Below are positions 1-7,480 of a stretch of DNA of 13,013 nucleotides, one piece after another. This DNA comes from an uncultured Prevotellaceae bacterium (GTDB taxonomy: Bacteria; Bacteroidota; Bacteroidia; Bacteroidales; Muribaculaceae). Every line of letters begins with the position of its first letter. The first letter of the stretch is position 1. The position numbers were made by a program, and so were the translations under genes. The stretch is taken from NCBI GenBank assembly GCA_946055125.1, contig CAMGFF010000029.1, positions 1 to 13,013 of the forward strand, in the 5' to 3' direction. The notes beneath the pieces were generated by a model. It had not been told where the DNA came from. It did no database searches and saw nothing but the letters and a program-made list of their open reading frames with translations.

Positions 1-2
1 TC

Positions 3-521
3 ACCGGCTATCTGTGCCGCAAGTTTATCTCGCCCAATGTGACCAAGAACAGTGCGAGCGGAAGCACCAACACCAAAAACACGCCGCACCCTGTGATACG
101 CCTCGCCGAGCTGTATTTGAACCTTGCAGAATGTTATGCGGCACTTGGCGACAATGCCAGTGCCATCGAGAACCTTAATGTGATACGCGAGCGTGCCGGA
201 GTGCCTGCTCTCACCGCCGCCGACGTGAATGGCGACATGACGATGACCGACTGGGTGCGCAACGAGCGCTTCATAGAGCTGTGGGGCGAGGGACACCGTT
301 ACTTCGACCTGCGCCGCTGGTGCATAGCACCGCAGTATCTCAAGAGCGGAGTGCGTGAGGGCTTGAACTACCGTGTGGTTGATCCCACCTTTGAGGAGCT
401 GAATCAGCGCGTGGTTCTCACCAATCAGCCATTTGTGTGGTATGACCGCATGTATTTCATTCCCGTGGCAAGTTCGGAGGTTGACAGCAACCCGCAGCTT
501 GTGCAGGCACCGGGGTATTAA
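3..521 (+). CDS. SusD/RagB-family outer-membrane glycan-binding lipoprotein, C-terminal part (5' end outside window)
   Basis: SusD-like proteins are surface lipoproteins that cap a SusC TonB-dependent transporter and help capture oligosaccharides. The frame is open from the left edge, so only the last 172 residues are seen and the lipobox and N-terminal TPR helices are missing. Visible family marks are a TPR-like helix pair (RLAELYLNLAECYAALGD, then AIENLNVIRERAG), the signature ERFIELWGEGHRYFDLRRW, and the usual end with FIPVASSEVDSNPQLVQAPGY. A susC gene would be expected immediately upstream. A gap of 56 bp separates it from the next lipoprotein gene on the same strand, consistent with co-transcription. 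Family assignment is firm; ligand specificity cannot be inferred from this part. Confidence 0.95.
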   Translation, partial: TGYLCRKFISPNVTKNSASGSTNTKNTPHPVIRLAELYLNLAECYAALGDNASAIENLNVIRERAGVPALTAADVNGDMTMTDWVRNERFIELWGEGHRYFDLRRWCIAPQYLKSGVREGLNYRVVDPTFEELNQRVVLTNQPFVWYDRMYFIPVASSEVDSNPQLVQAPGY

Positions 522-577
522 TGAGCGTTAATCGTTAATTGTGGTGCGATTTTTATGAATAAAATTTTTTGGAAAAA

Positions 578-1876
578 ATGAAGACTGACATAATGAGCAA
601 AATAAAGAAATCGGCACTCATTGCCCCGGCGCTTGTGGCGCTGGGAGCGATGGTGGCGTGTGAGAGCGACTTCAAGCCCGAGAGCATGGTGGGCGAGCAA
701 TGGAGCAATGTTCTCAGCATCAAGAACAGCGGCGAGCAGAGCCTTGTGCTAATAGGCAATGGGGAGACCACTACATTCACCCTGCAAGTGCTCAAGGGCG
801 GAGGCAACAAGGATCTTGCAGCGCAGGGCACACTGCGCAGCCTCACCAAGGAGGAACTCGAAGCCGCTCACCCCGGCAACGACTATGAGATTATCAATGA
901 GCAATACTACAAACTGCCTGGAGAAGTGGCAGTGGCATCGGGCGAAACCGGCAAGCTCTATGATATAGAAGTGAAGTTGCAGCTTGCATTGCAGCAGGTG
1001 CGCAGCAACGAAGAGCGCACTCTGGTGCTTCCCTTGTGCCTCGAGAGTGCTACCGACTCGGTGAACTCGGAGAAAAACAGCATAATCATATCTTTTGTAG
1101 ATGGAAACAAGCCACGCAAGATCAACTCCGGCGACTTCAAGGTGATTGCCGTGGATGTGGCATCGAATGGCTGGGTTGATGGCAAGCCTGAGAACCTTTT
1201 CGATGGCAACCTCACCAGCGTGTGGCGCACAATTCTGTGGGAATGCGTAGGCACGCGCTGCACAGGCTCGCAGGGCGACAGCAAGGCATTCTGGTGCAAC
1301 CGCGAGGACCACACGGTGGATGACTACGTTTTTGCCGACAACTTCACCAACTATGTGAATGGCGAGTGGGTGGATAATCAGCGTGTTGAACTGCCATGGA
1401 CACTCACGGTGGATATGAACGGCACTTACGACCTCACCCAGATAGCCACCACGCGCATGATCAACACGCAGGACCAGGGCGTTGACCTCTCATCCTACTA
1501 TCAGCGAGTGAAGGACTATGAGTATCTGATTTCGCTCGACGGCAACACGTGGGCTAAATTTGCCGAGGGCACAATGGACGTGTATGGCGAGACAACCTAC
1601 AAAGTGAAGCCCGCCGATGCAGGAGAGGTGCACAAGGCACGCTATGTGAAGCTTGTGATAAAGAGCATGCACTGGCGCCAGAACACCGAGGCGGAGATGC
1701 GAGCCATTCACGGCGGTAAGGCCTACAACGAGTATCACTCGGCAACCTTCTGCGCCGACCGCAAGCAGGTGGGCATGGACCCCGAGTTTGCACAGTTTAA
1801 GAAATCGGCAGCCATCGACCTCGGTCCGGTAATCCTTGGCGAGATAGAGATATATGGCCGCGACGTGATTGAATAA
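578..1876 (+). CDS. Surface glycan-binding lipoprotein: BT_3987-like (DUF1735) N-terminal domain plus discoidin (F5/8 type C)-like domain
   Basis: This 432-residue protein begins with a lipoprotein signal peptide (hydrophobic segment, lipobox MVAC with Cys28, then ESDF), so it is probably anchored on the cell surface. Residues about 35-170 resemble the DUF1735/BT_3987-like beta-sandwich found at the N-terminus of many PUL-encoded SGBPs, ending in IIISFVDGN. From about residue 180 (VASNGWVDGKPENLFDGNLTSVW) to the end (ARYVKLVIKSMHW, then IDLGPVILGEIEIYG) it has discoidin-type features. No catalytic motif is seen. The position just after susD is the standard SGBP slot. Start choice: an in-frame TTG at 569 is unlikely; ATG 578 has GGA five bases upstream, and ATG 593 (MSKIKK) is a reasonable alternative. 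An insertion rich in Cys and Trp (WECVGTRC...FWC) lies inside the discoidin region and may be a ligand loop. Confidence 0.82.
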   Translation: MKTDIMSKIKKSALIAPALVALGAMVACESDFKPESMVGEQWSNVLSIKNSGEQSLVLIGNGETTTFTLQVLKGGGNKDLAAQGTLRSLTKEELEAAHPGNDYEIINEQYYKLPGEVAVASGETGKLYDIEVKLQLALQQVRSNEERTLVLPLCLESATDSVNSEKNSIIISFVDGNKPRKINSGDFKVIAVDVASNGWVDGKPENLFDGNLTSVWRTILWECVGTRCTGSQGDSKAFWCNREDHTVDDYVFADNFTNYVNGEWVDNQRVELPWTLTVDMNGTYDLTQIATTRMINTQDQGVDLSSYYQRVKDYEYLISLDGNTWAKFAEGTMDVYGETTYKVKPADAGEVHKARYVKLVIKSMHWRQNTEAEMRAIHGGKAYNEYHSATFCADRKQVGMDPEFAQFKKSAAIDLGPVILGEIEIYGRDVIE

Positions 1877-1911
1877 ACAATTATCACCACAACCAAAAGA
1901 CAGAAATAACG

Positions 1912-3336
1912 ATGAAAACAATAAAAGCAATCACACTCACGGCAATGCTTGCCGCCGGCACGCTGCTCGTGGGCTGCAACGACGACTCGGGAATAGACTA
2001 CTACAAGCACCCCTACTGGGAGAACCTCGACCAGAACAAGCCGGGCGATGATCCCGCGGGTGCAACAAAGGTGGAAGTGAAGGACAAAAAGCTCTATGTG
2101 AATGGCGAAGAGTTTTTTATCAAGGGCGCAGCACTTAATACGCTCAATTCGGTTGACGGCACGAATCCGTTCCTCATGACGGCAATTAAGGCCGGGGTCA
2201 ACTGCGTGCGCACCTACGGAAGCTCCGACCTCGGGGCAACTGAAGAGGCGGTGAAGGCTCAGCTCGACCTGCTCACGGCCAAGGGAGTGATGGTGTGCTT
2301 CGGAATCAATATCGACCATGAGGCCAACGGCTTCGACTACAACGATGCCACAAAGCGCAGCGCTCAGGTGATGAAGGCGAAAGCCGAAATCGACAAGTAC
2401 AAAGGGCATCCGGCAATTCTCGCCTGGTGCGTGGGAAATGAGTGTGACCAAAGCGACAATAACACCGTCAATGCCAATGTGTGGAAGGACATCAATGAGA
2501 TTGCAAAGTACATAAAGAGCGTTGACGGCCGCCCGGCCGCCACCTGCCTCACGGGAATATGGGACGGCGTGAGCATTATCGACGACGTGAAGGCCAACTG
2601 CACCTACATTGACCTGCTCTTTGTGAACAACTATGAGGGTGCTGTGGAAAGCCTTAACCGCAACTGGCAGAACCGCAATGTGGGTATTCCCTATGTGGTG
2701 AGCGAGTTTGGAATACGCGGCACATGGGATGGCAGTGTGGCAAAAACCACCTTTGGCTCGCTCATTGAGCCGTCGAGCGCCGAGAAGGCCGAGATTTATC
2801 GCAAAATCTACACAAATAGCATAGAGGGCAACGCCTCGAATGGCTGCGTGGGCTCATTCGTCTTCTTGTGGGGCTGGCAGACGCATGGCGCAGTGCTTTC
2901 GTGGTACTCGATGTATGATATGTATGAGAAACAGGCACTTCCCACCACACAGGTGATGCAGGAGCTGTGGACGGGCAAAAAACCGGCCAACTCGGCACCG
3001 GTGATAGCCTCGGTGAACGACCTCACGGTGGATAACCAGAAGGCATCGCAGAGCATCAGCATGGCAAAGGGCAGTGCCGGCCACACAGCCAACGTGAAGG
3101 CCACCGACCCCGACGGCGACCCAATCACCTACGACTGGAAGATAATTAAGGACGTGGTTTCGCCCTACGGAACTCCGATGAGCGAAGTGGTGTCGGGGCT
3201 ATTCAGCGGTTCAATGGGTGAGACCGTATCATTCAAGGCACCTGCTGAGAAGGGAAAATACCGCATCATGGTGTATGCCCGCGACAAGGCAAATGGCACG
3301 ACCGGACATGCTGTGATACCCTTTGAGGTGAAGTGA
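1912..3336 (+). CDS. Lipoprotein TIM-barrel glycoside hydrolase (GH2 C-domain / GH158-like) with C-terminal Ig-like domain
   Basis: This 474-residue lipoprotein (lipobox LVGC, Cys22) is probably surface-exposed. After a short linker, residues about 52-350 form a clan-A type (beta/alpha)8 barrel: LYVNGEEFFIKGAALN at the first strand, AWCVGNECD with predicted acid/base Glu177 (the WxxGNE motif), and YVVSEFG with predicted nucleophile Glu265 (both from ATG 1912). Residues about 360-474 look like an Ig/cadherin-like beta domain (KATDPDGDPITYDWKI). There is no N-terminal GH2 sugar-binding or immunoglobulin domain, so this is not a classical GH2 beta-galactosidase. The architecture of a single barrel plus C-terminal Ig domain is like GH158 endo-beta-1,3-glucanases, but family membership is not certain. 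As a surface lipoprotein between the SGBP and GH97 genes it is the best candidate for the endo-acting enzyme of the locus. Gaps of 35 bp upstream and 30 bp downstream support an operon. Confidence 0.8.
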   Translation: MKTIKAITLTAMLAAGTLLVGCNDDSGIDYYKHPYWENLDQNKPGDDPAGATKVEVKDKKLYVNGEEFFIKGAALNTLNSVDGTNPFLMTAIKAGVNCVRTYGSSDLGATEEAVKAQLDLLTAKGVMVCFGINIDHEANGFDYNDATKRSAQVMKAKAEIDKYKGHPAILAWCVGNECDQSDNNTVNANVWKDINEIAKYIKSVDGRPAATCLTGIWDGVSIIDDVKANCTYIDLLFVNNYEGAVESLNRNWQNRNVGIPYVVSEFGIRGTWDGSVAKTTFGSLIEPSSAEKAEIYRKIYTNSIEGNASNGCVGSFVFLWGWQTHGAVLSWYSMYDMYEKQALPTTQVMQELWTGKKPANSAPVIASVNDLTVDNQKASQSISMAKGSAGHTANVKATDPDGDPITYDWKIIKDVVSPYGTPMSEVVSGLFSGSMGETVSFKAPAEKGKYRIMVYARDKANGTTGHAVIPFEVK

Positions 3337-3366
3337 TACACAATTAATTAACCAGAAGAAATCAGG

Positions 3367-5337
3367 ATGAATATACCTAAGTTAATCGCAGTGGTGGGAG
3401 CAATAGGCTTTTGCTCCCACATTGCGGCAAGCGCTGCCGAGCTTACAGTTGCATCGCCCGATGGGCGCACTGCAATCACTGTGAGCGATGCCGGTGGCAA
3501 TCCCACCTACACAGTGAGCCATGCGGGCGAGGTGCTGCTTGAGCCGTCGCCACTTGGCATGAAGCTGCACTTTGCCGACTACACACGCGGCATGAGCATC
3601 GACGCAGCTAAGACCACTACCGACACCACCACCGTGGACTACTCGCTGGCGAAGATAAAGCGCAGCCACGTGAGCCACCGAGCAGTGCGGGCTGTGGTGC
3701 CATTGATGAAGAATGGCAAGCGCGTGATCGACCTCGAGCTGCACGTGAGCGACAGCAACATAGCCCTGCGCTACCGCATCTACCGCAGCGGCGACAACCT
3801 GTGCGCGCGAGTGGAGAGTGAGGCTACGGGATTTTCGCTGCCCGAGGGCACTACCACATTCCTGTGTCCCTACAGCAAGGCACACACGGGGTGGATGGAG
3901 ACCTTCCCAAGCTATGAGACGCATTATCAAGCCGATGCCCCCACCGGGCGAAACGGCGAGGGAGTGGGCTACACATTCCCCTGCCTCTTTCGCGTGGCCG
4001 ACAAGGGCTGGGTGCTGATTTCGGAAACCGGGGTGGATGGCAGCTATTGTGCCTCACACATCGAGGCAGCTGGCGACAATGCCTATAGCATTGCCTTCCC
4101 GCAGGAGGCCGAAATACACGGAGTGGGCTCGGCACAGCCGGGAATCGTGCTGCCAATGGCAACGCCTTGGCGCACCATCACCGTGGGCAGCACGCTGAAG
4201 CCAATCGTTGAGACCACAATACCCTTCGACGTGGTGGAGCCACGATGCAGCAGCGCGAAGCAGTTCACCTATGGCCGCGGCACCTGGAGCTGGATTATCG
4301 GCATCAACGCGGCATCGGAATACGACGTGCAGCGAGCCTACATCGACTTTGCGGCCGCCATGGGCTATGAAAGTGTGCTTATTGATGCGTGCTGGGACGA
4401 GAGCATAGGCTACAAGCGAGTGGAAGAGCTGGCGCGTTATGCGGCAGGCAAGGGCGTGGGACTCTTCCTGTGGTATAACAGCAACGGCTACTGGAATGGC
4501 GGCAAGGGAGGCCCCTACAACAAGATGCACACCATGGCAGCACGCCGTGCCGAAATGGCATGGCTTCGCGAAGCCGGAATACGCGGAATCAAGGTGGACT
4601 ACTTTGGCGGCGACAAGCAGCTGATTATGCAGATATATGAGGACATACTCACCGACGCCAGCGAATTTGGCATTGAGGTGATATTGCACGGCTGCACACT
4701 GCCGCGCGGGTGGGAGCGAATGTACCCCTCCTATGTTAGCAGCGAGGCAGTGTTGGCGAGCGAGAACCTGCGCTTCCACCAGAGTGAGTGCGACAATGAG
4801 GCTATGAACGCCACTTTCCTGCCTTTCGTGCGCAATGCTGTGGGAAGCATGGACTTTGGCGGATCGACGCTCAACCGCCGCTACTCGCCCAACCCCGACC
4901 GAGGCACCACACGCCGCACCAGCGAGACCTTTGCGCTTGCCACGGCGGTGCTGTTCCAGAGCCCGGTGCAGCACTTTGCGCTCACCCCGTCGTGCCTCAC
5001 CGACGCACCTGTGTGGGCCGTGGATTTCATGAAGCAAGTGCCCTCCACGTGGGACGAAATAAGCTACATCGACGGCTACCCCGGCCGCTATGTGGTGCTT
5101 GCACGGCGCAGCGGCGACAAGTGGTATATCGCAGGAATCAATGGCACCAAAGAGGCCATGCAACTCACTCTCGACTTGCCCATGCTTGCAGCAGGCACCG
5201 AGGTGCAGCTTTATAGCGACGACGCTGCCCTGAACGGGCGCGTGAGCAAGGTGCGCACAACGAAGAAACAAACTCTGAAGGTGGAGATGCCGGTGAATGG
5301 CGCAATGGTGATAGTGGCGCCGGGCCGAGGTAATTAA
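3367..5337 (+). CDS. GH97 glycoside hydrolase, predicted retaining alpha-galactosidase type
   Basis: This 656-residue enzyme has a Sec signal peptide (cleavage near ASA/AEL, residues 21-26) and no lipobox, so it is probably periplasmic. Domain order fits GH97: N-terminal beta-supersandwich (about 25-295), catalytic TIM barrel (about 300-560, with WSWI, VLIDACWD and FLWYNSNGYWN) and the typical C-terminal beta domain (DFMKQVPSTWDEISYIDGYPG, then ARRSGDKWYIAGING). In GH97, inverting alpha-glucosidases (SusB) use Glu bases, while retaining alpha-galactosidases (BT1871 type) have an Asp nucleophile. Here the motif GIKVDYFGGD places Asp411 at that site. Glu466 (ASEN), 55 residues later, matches the nucleophile to acid/base spacing I recall for BT1871; Glu460 is an alternative. 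I therefore predict retaining removal of alpha-linked galactose or a related sugar. Family is near certain; substrate is inference. Confidence 0.93.
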   Translation: MNIPKLIAVVGAIGFCSHIAASAAELTVASPDGRTAITVSDAGGNPTYTVSHAGEVLLEPSPLGMKLHFADYTRGMSIDAAKTTTDTTTVDYSLAKIKRSHVSHRAVRAVVPLMKNGKRVIDLELHVSDSNIALRYRIYRSGDNLCARVESEATGFSLPEGTTTFLCPYSKAHTGWMETFPSYETHYQADAPTGRNGEGVGYTFPCLFRVADKGWVLISETGVDGSYCASHIEAAGDNAYSIAFPQEAEIHGVGSAQPGIVLPMATPWRTITVGSTLKPIVETTIPFDVVEPRCSSAKQFTYGRGTWSWIIGINAASEYDVQRAYIDFAAAMGYESVLIDACWDESIGYKRVEELARYAAGKGVGLFLWYNSNGYWNGGKGGPYNKMHTMAARRAEMAWLREAGIRGIKVDYFGGDKQLIMQIYEDILTDASEFGIEVILHGCTLPRGWERMYPSYVSSEAVLASENLRFHQSECDNEAMNATFLPFVRNAVGSMDFGGSTLNRRYSPNPDRGTTRRTSETFALATAVLFQSPVQHFALTPSCLTDAPVWAVDFMKQVPSTWDEISYIDGYPGRYVVLARRSGDKWYIAGINGTKEAMQLTLDLPMLAAGTEVQLYSDDAALNGRVSKVRTTKKQTLKVEMPVNGAMVIVAPGRGN

Positions 5338-5390
5338 TCTTCACATAAAATCTGATAACAATAAGAAAACTTACGTAACAAAAAAATGAA

Positions 5391-6791
5391 ATGATGGAAA
5401 CGCGACGACAATTTCTCAAGCAATTAGGATTGACGGCTGTAGCGGCGTCTCTACCGGCAGGGTTGATAAACGCAGCCGAGGGGCTCGGGAAGAACAAAGG
5501 CGAGCAACTGAAGCTGAAGAACAATAAAGTGGCAGTGAACGGCAATTGGGACGTGATAGTGGTGGGCGGAGGCCCGAGTGGCTGCACGGCAGCCATTGCC
5601 GCAGCACGCGAAGGCGCAAAAACGCTGCTCATTGAGGCCATGGGACAGCTTGGCGGCATGGGCACAATAGGCATGGTGCCGGCATGGTGCCCCTTCTCCG
5701 ACGGCGAGAAGATGATTTACCGCGGACTTGCCGAGCAGGTGTTCAACCGCTCGAAAAAAGGCGTGCCCCACGAGCCGAAGGACAAGCTCGACTGGGTGAA
5801 CATCAATGCCGAGTACCTGATGCGGGTGTATGACAACATGGTGGCCGAATCGGGCGCAAAAGTGCTCTTTTTCTCGCGTCTTGCGGCAGTGGAGAAGAGC
5901 GGCAACGGCACTATCGACGCAATTATTGTGGCAAACAAGGAAGGCCTAACCGCCTACAAGGCAAAAGTGTTTATCGACGCAACAGGCGATGGCGACCTTG
6001 CTGCCTGGGCGGGAGCGGAGTTCCTGAAGGGCGACCGCGACGGAGTTCTCCAGGACTCCACGCTATGCTTCGCCATCGCCAACGTCGATATGGAGCGCTG
6101 GCAAAGCGGGCCCAACCTTCACAGCGACAACAAGAACAGTCCGCTGCACAAGACGATCGACAGCGGGCGCTATCCGCTGCTTGCCCACCACTTCTGCCTC
6201 AACCAGGTGGGACCCGGTGTGTTGCAATTCAATGCCGGACACATCACGGTGGATTGCACCAACCCCCGGGCAGTGAGCGAGGCGATGGTGCTTGGCAGGC
6301 AGATAGCGCAGCAGTATCTTGAGGCGCTGAAGGAGGCCTGCCCTCAGACCTTCGGCAACTCATTTGTGGTGAAGACGGCACCGGTGCTCGGCACCCGCGA
6401 CAGCCGTCGCATAATAGGCGACTATGTGCTCACCGGCGACGACTGGCGGGCACGCCGCACCTTCGACGACGAGATAGGCCGCAACTGCTACTACCTCGAC
6501 ATACACAAGAAGGACTTTGTGCCGGTGTTCTACAAGAAAGGCGACTCACATGGAATCCCCTATCGGTGCCTCACGCCCAAGGGCTTCGACAACCTGCTCA
6601 CGGCGGGCCGGTGCGTATCGACCGACGACGAGGTGTTTGGCAGTCTGCGCGTGATGCCGCCGTGCCTGGTGACGGGCGAGGCAGCCGGCATGGCAGCCGC
6701 TCACGCCATATCGCAGCGAGTGAGCGTGCACCATGTGGATGTGGATAAGCTTCGCCGCCGCTTGAAGGAAGAGGGACAATACTTCCTGTAA
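5391..6791 (+). CDS. Tat-exported FAD-dependent oxidoreductase (PF12831-type)
   Basis: This 466-residue flavoprotein starts with a clear twin-arginine signal (TRRQFLKQLG, hydrophobic stretch to about residue 28), suggesting that it folds with FAD in the cytoplasm and is then exported to the periplasm. The Rossmann dinucleotide-binding site is DVIVVGGGPSG (residues 54-64) with Glu82 at the end of the second strand. A second family block is FIDATGDGDLAAWAGAEF (about 194-211). GTRDSRRIIGDYVLTGDD (334-351) and LLTAGRCVS...MPPCLVTGEAAGMAAAHA (402-439) are C-terminal signatures of the FAD_oxidored family. It follows the GH97 gene by 53 bp and closes the operon. Related enzymes often sit in Bacteroidota and Planctomycetota glycan loci, but the oxidised substrate is unknown. 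Met1 and Met2 are both ATG; an additional ATG at 5386 meets a stop after two codons. Confidence 0.9.
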   Translation: MMETRRQFLKQLGLTAVAASLPAGLINAAEGLGKNKGEQLKLKNNKVAVNGNWDVIVVGGGPSGCTAAIAAAREGAKTLLIEAMGQLGGMGTIGMVPAWCPFSDGEKMIYRGLAEQVFNRSKKGVPHEPKDKLDWVNINAEYLMRVYDNMVAESGAKVLFFSRLAAVEKSGNGTIDAIIVANKEGLTAYKAKVFIDATGDGDLAAWAGAEFLKGDRDGVLQDSTLCFAIANVDMERWQSGPNLHSDNKNSPLHKTIDSGRYPLLAHHFCLNQVGPGVLQFNAGHITVDCTNPRAVSEAMVLGRQIAQQYLEALKEACPQTFGNSFVVKTAPVLGTRDSRRIIGDYVLTGDDWRARRTFDDEIGRNCYYLDIHKKDFVPVFYKKGDSHGIPYRCLTPKGFDNLLTAGRCVSTDDEVFGSLRVMPPCLVTGEAAGMAAAHAISQRVSVHHVDVDKLRRRLKEEGQYFL

Positions 6792-6826
6792 CAAGGCAGA
6801 TGAAACAATTACACATAACTGAGAAT

Positions 6827-6953
6827 AATGGTTTTTTGGGTTAGTAATAACTGCTTCGCACATGGTGAGAAAAGGCTGAGAATTGAGCTATGACTCACGA
6901 TGCAAGCGAAGATATAGATAGTTATTTCATAATACGCAATGGTTTTTTGAGTT
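6827..6953 (+). repeat. Pair of short direct repeats (AATGGTTTTTTGnGTT)
   Basis: Copies begin at 6827 and 6938 and differ only at one base (G versus A) over 16 bases. They lie in non-coding DNA just after the PUL operon. T-runs make chance similarity plausible, so this is only a description. Confidence 0.4.
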
Positions 6954-7004
6954 GGTTTTAGGTTTTCTCAGCTTTTTGGAGGTTGTGCTTGAAAAAAAAC
7001 AAGT

Positions 7005-7018
7005 AATAATCGATTATT
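7005..7018. repeat. Perfect 14-bp palindrome AATAATCGATTATT
   Basis: The sequence equals its own reverse complement over all 14 bases and does not extend outward (T at 7004 faces C at 7019). It could be an operator half-site pair, but no recognisable promoter boxes or intact downstream gene are next to it. Confidence 0.5.
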
Positions 7019-7052
7019 CGGTAAGAGCACAGCCTCCATTAGCCGAGAATTT

Positions 7053-7286
7053 TTGCAAAAACCGGCAAATAACATAGTATATTATTGGGTCAAACATGTG
7101 CAGGGCGCGGCACTCGTGAAGGGATTCAGATTTGGCGGCGGTCACATTACCGCAGTGGAGAGCATCATAGCCGACGAGGAAGATATGCAAAGCGATGCGC
7201 CAATCTACGACCTTAGCGGCCGCCGCGTGGAGAACCCCGCACCGGTCTTCTACCTGCAGGGACACAAGAAGATCGTTAAGCGATAA
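7053..7286 (+). pseudogene. Truncated C-terminal remnant of a secreted protein paralogous to the 7481-8842 gene
   Basis: The open frame starts only at a TTG and lacks a signal peptide or any N-terminal domain. From about 7077 it aligns with the end of the downstream protein: GAALVKGFRFGGG against GAATVKGFVLGGG, then VESI, and YDLSGRRVENPAP identical in both. The final motif has drifted: PAPVFY instead of PAPGFY, and KKIVKR instead of KKIFVR. At DNA level 7204-7243 is identical to 8760-8799. The simplest reading is that an ancestral tandem copy lost everything but its last 70 or so codons. Expression of a short protein cannot be excluded, but without a secretion signal the tail would have no obvious role. 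Confidence 0.78.
7204..7243 (+). repeat. 40-nt perfect direct repeat, copy 1 (partner 8760-8799)
   Basis: Forty bases identical to 8760-8799, 1556 bp downstream, in the same reading frame, encoding YDLSGRRVENPAP. Identity is much higher here than in the flanking homologous codons, suggesting either recent conversion or strong constraint on this tail. Confidence 0.92.
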
Positions 7287-7312
7287 TTAGGATCATGGTT
7301 TTTAATCGAAAT

Positions 7313-7369
7313 ATCCCGGTCGAACTCTTTGGGTCGTGCTACCCTCGGTGGGGGCCGGGATGTTTTTTT
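7313..7369 (+). terminator. Rho-independent terminator after the remnant
   Basis: ATCCCGGTC (7313-7321) pairs with GGCCGGGAT (7353-7361) over 9 bp with one G-U pair, followed by G and seven Ts (7363-7369). The long loop holds a second small hairpin, GGGT/ACCC (7331-7334 with 7341-7344). It would stop read-through from the left before the gene starting at 7481. Confidence 0.8.
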
Positions 7370-7480
7370 AAGGAAAAAAGGTGGAATAGGGTAGTAGATA
7401 AGTGTCAGAAGGTCGTTTTAACGAAAAAAGGTGACTTTTTTTGTAAACCTAAATACTAATTAATTAAACATTCAACTACA

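Larger units (their letters stand above)
6792..7052. other. AT-rich intergenic region without a gene
   Basis: No convincing coding frame is visible here, and base composition is clearly richer in A+T than in the flanking genes. It contains two copies of AATGGTTTTTTG (6827 and 6938, 111 bp apart), each followed by one variable base and GTT. It also contains a perfect 14-bp palindrome near its right end. No strong terminator for the upstream operon was recognised. The region probably marks old rearrangement beside the fragment that follows it. Confidence 0.6.

Noticed and set aside
569..577. TTG start for the surface lipoprotein
   Set aside because: An ATG with a GGA-rich upstream sequence follows three codons later and gives a normal lipoprotein signal.
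4054..5271. 405-codon minus-strand open frame opposite the GH97 gene
   Set aside because: Same mirror effect; the plus-strand GH97 reading is unambiguous and the shadow protein has no recognisable motif.
6827..6953. Short T-rich repeats as the start of a CRISPR or other array
   Set aside because: There are only two imperfect copies dominated by a T-run and with unrelated spacing; a weakly similar CATGGTTTTT at 7294 does not continue the pattern.
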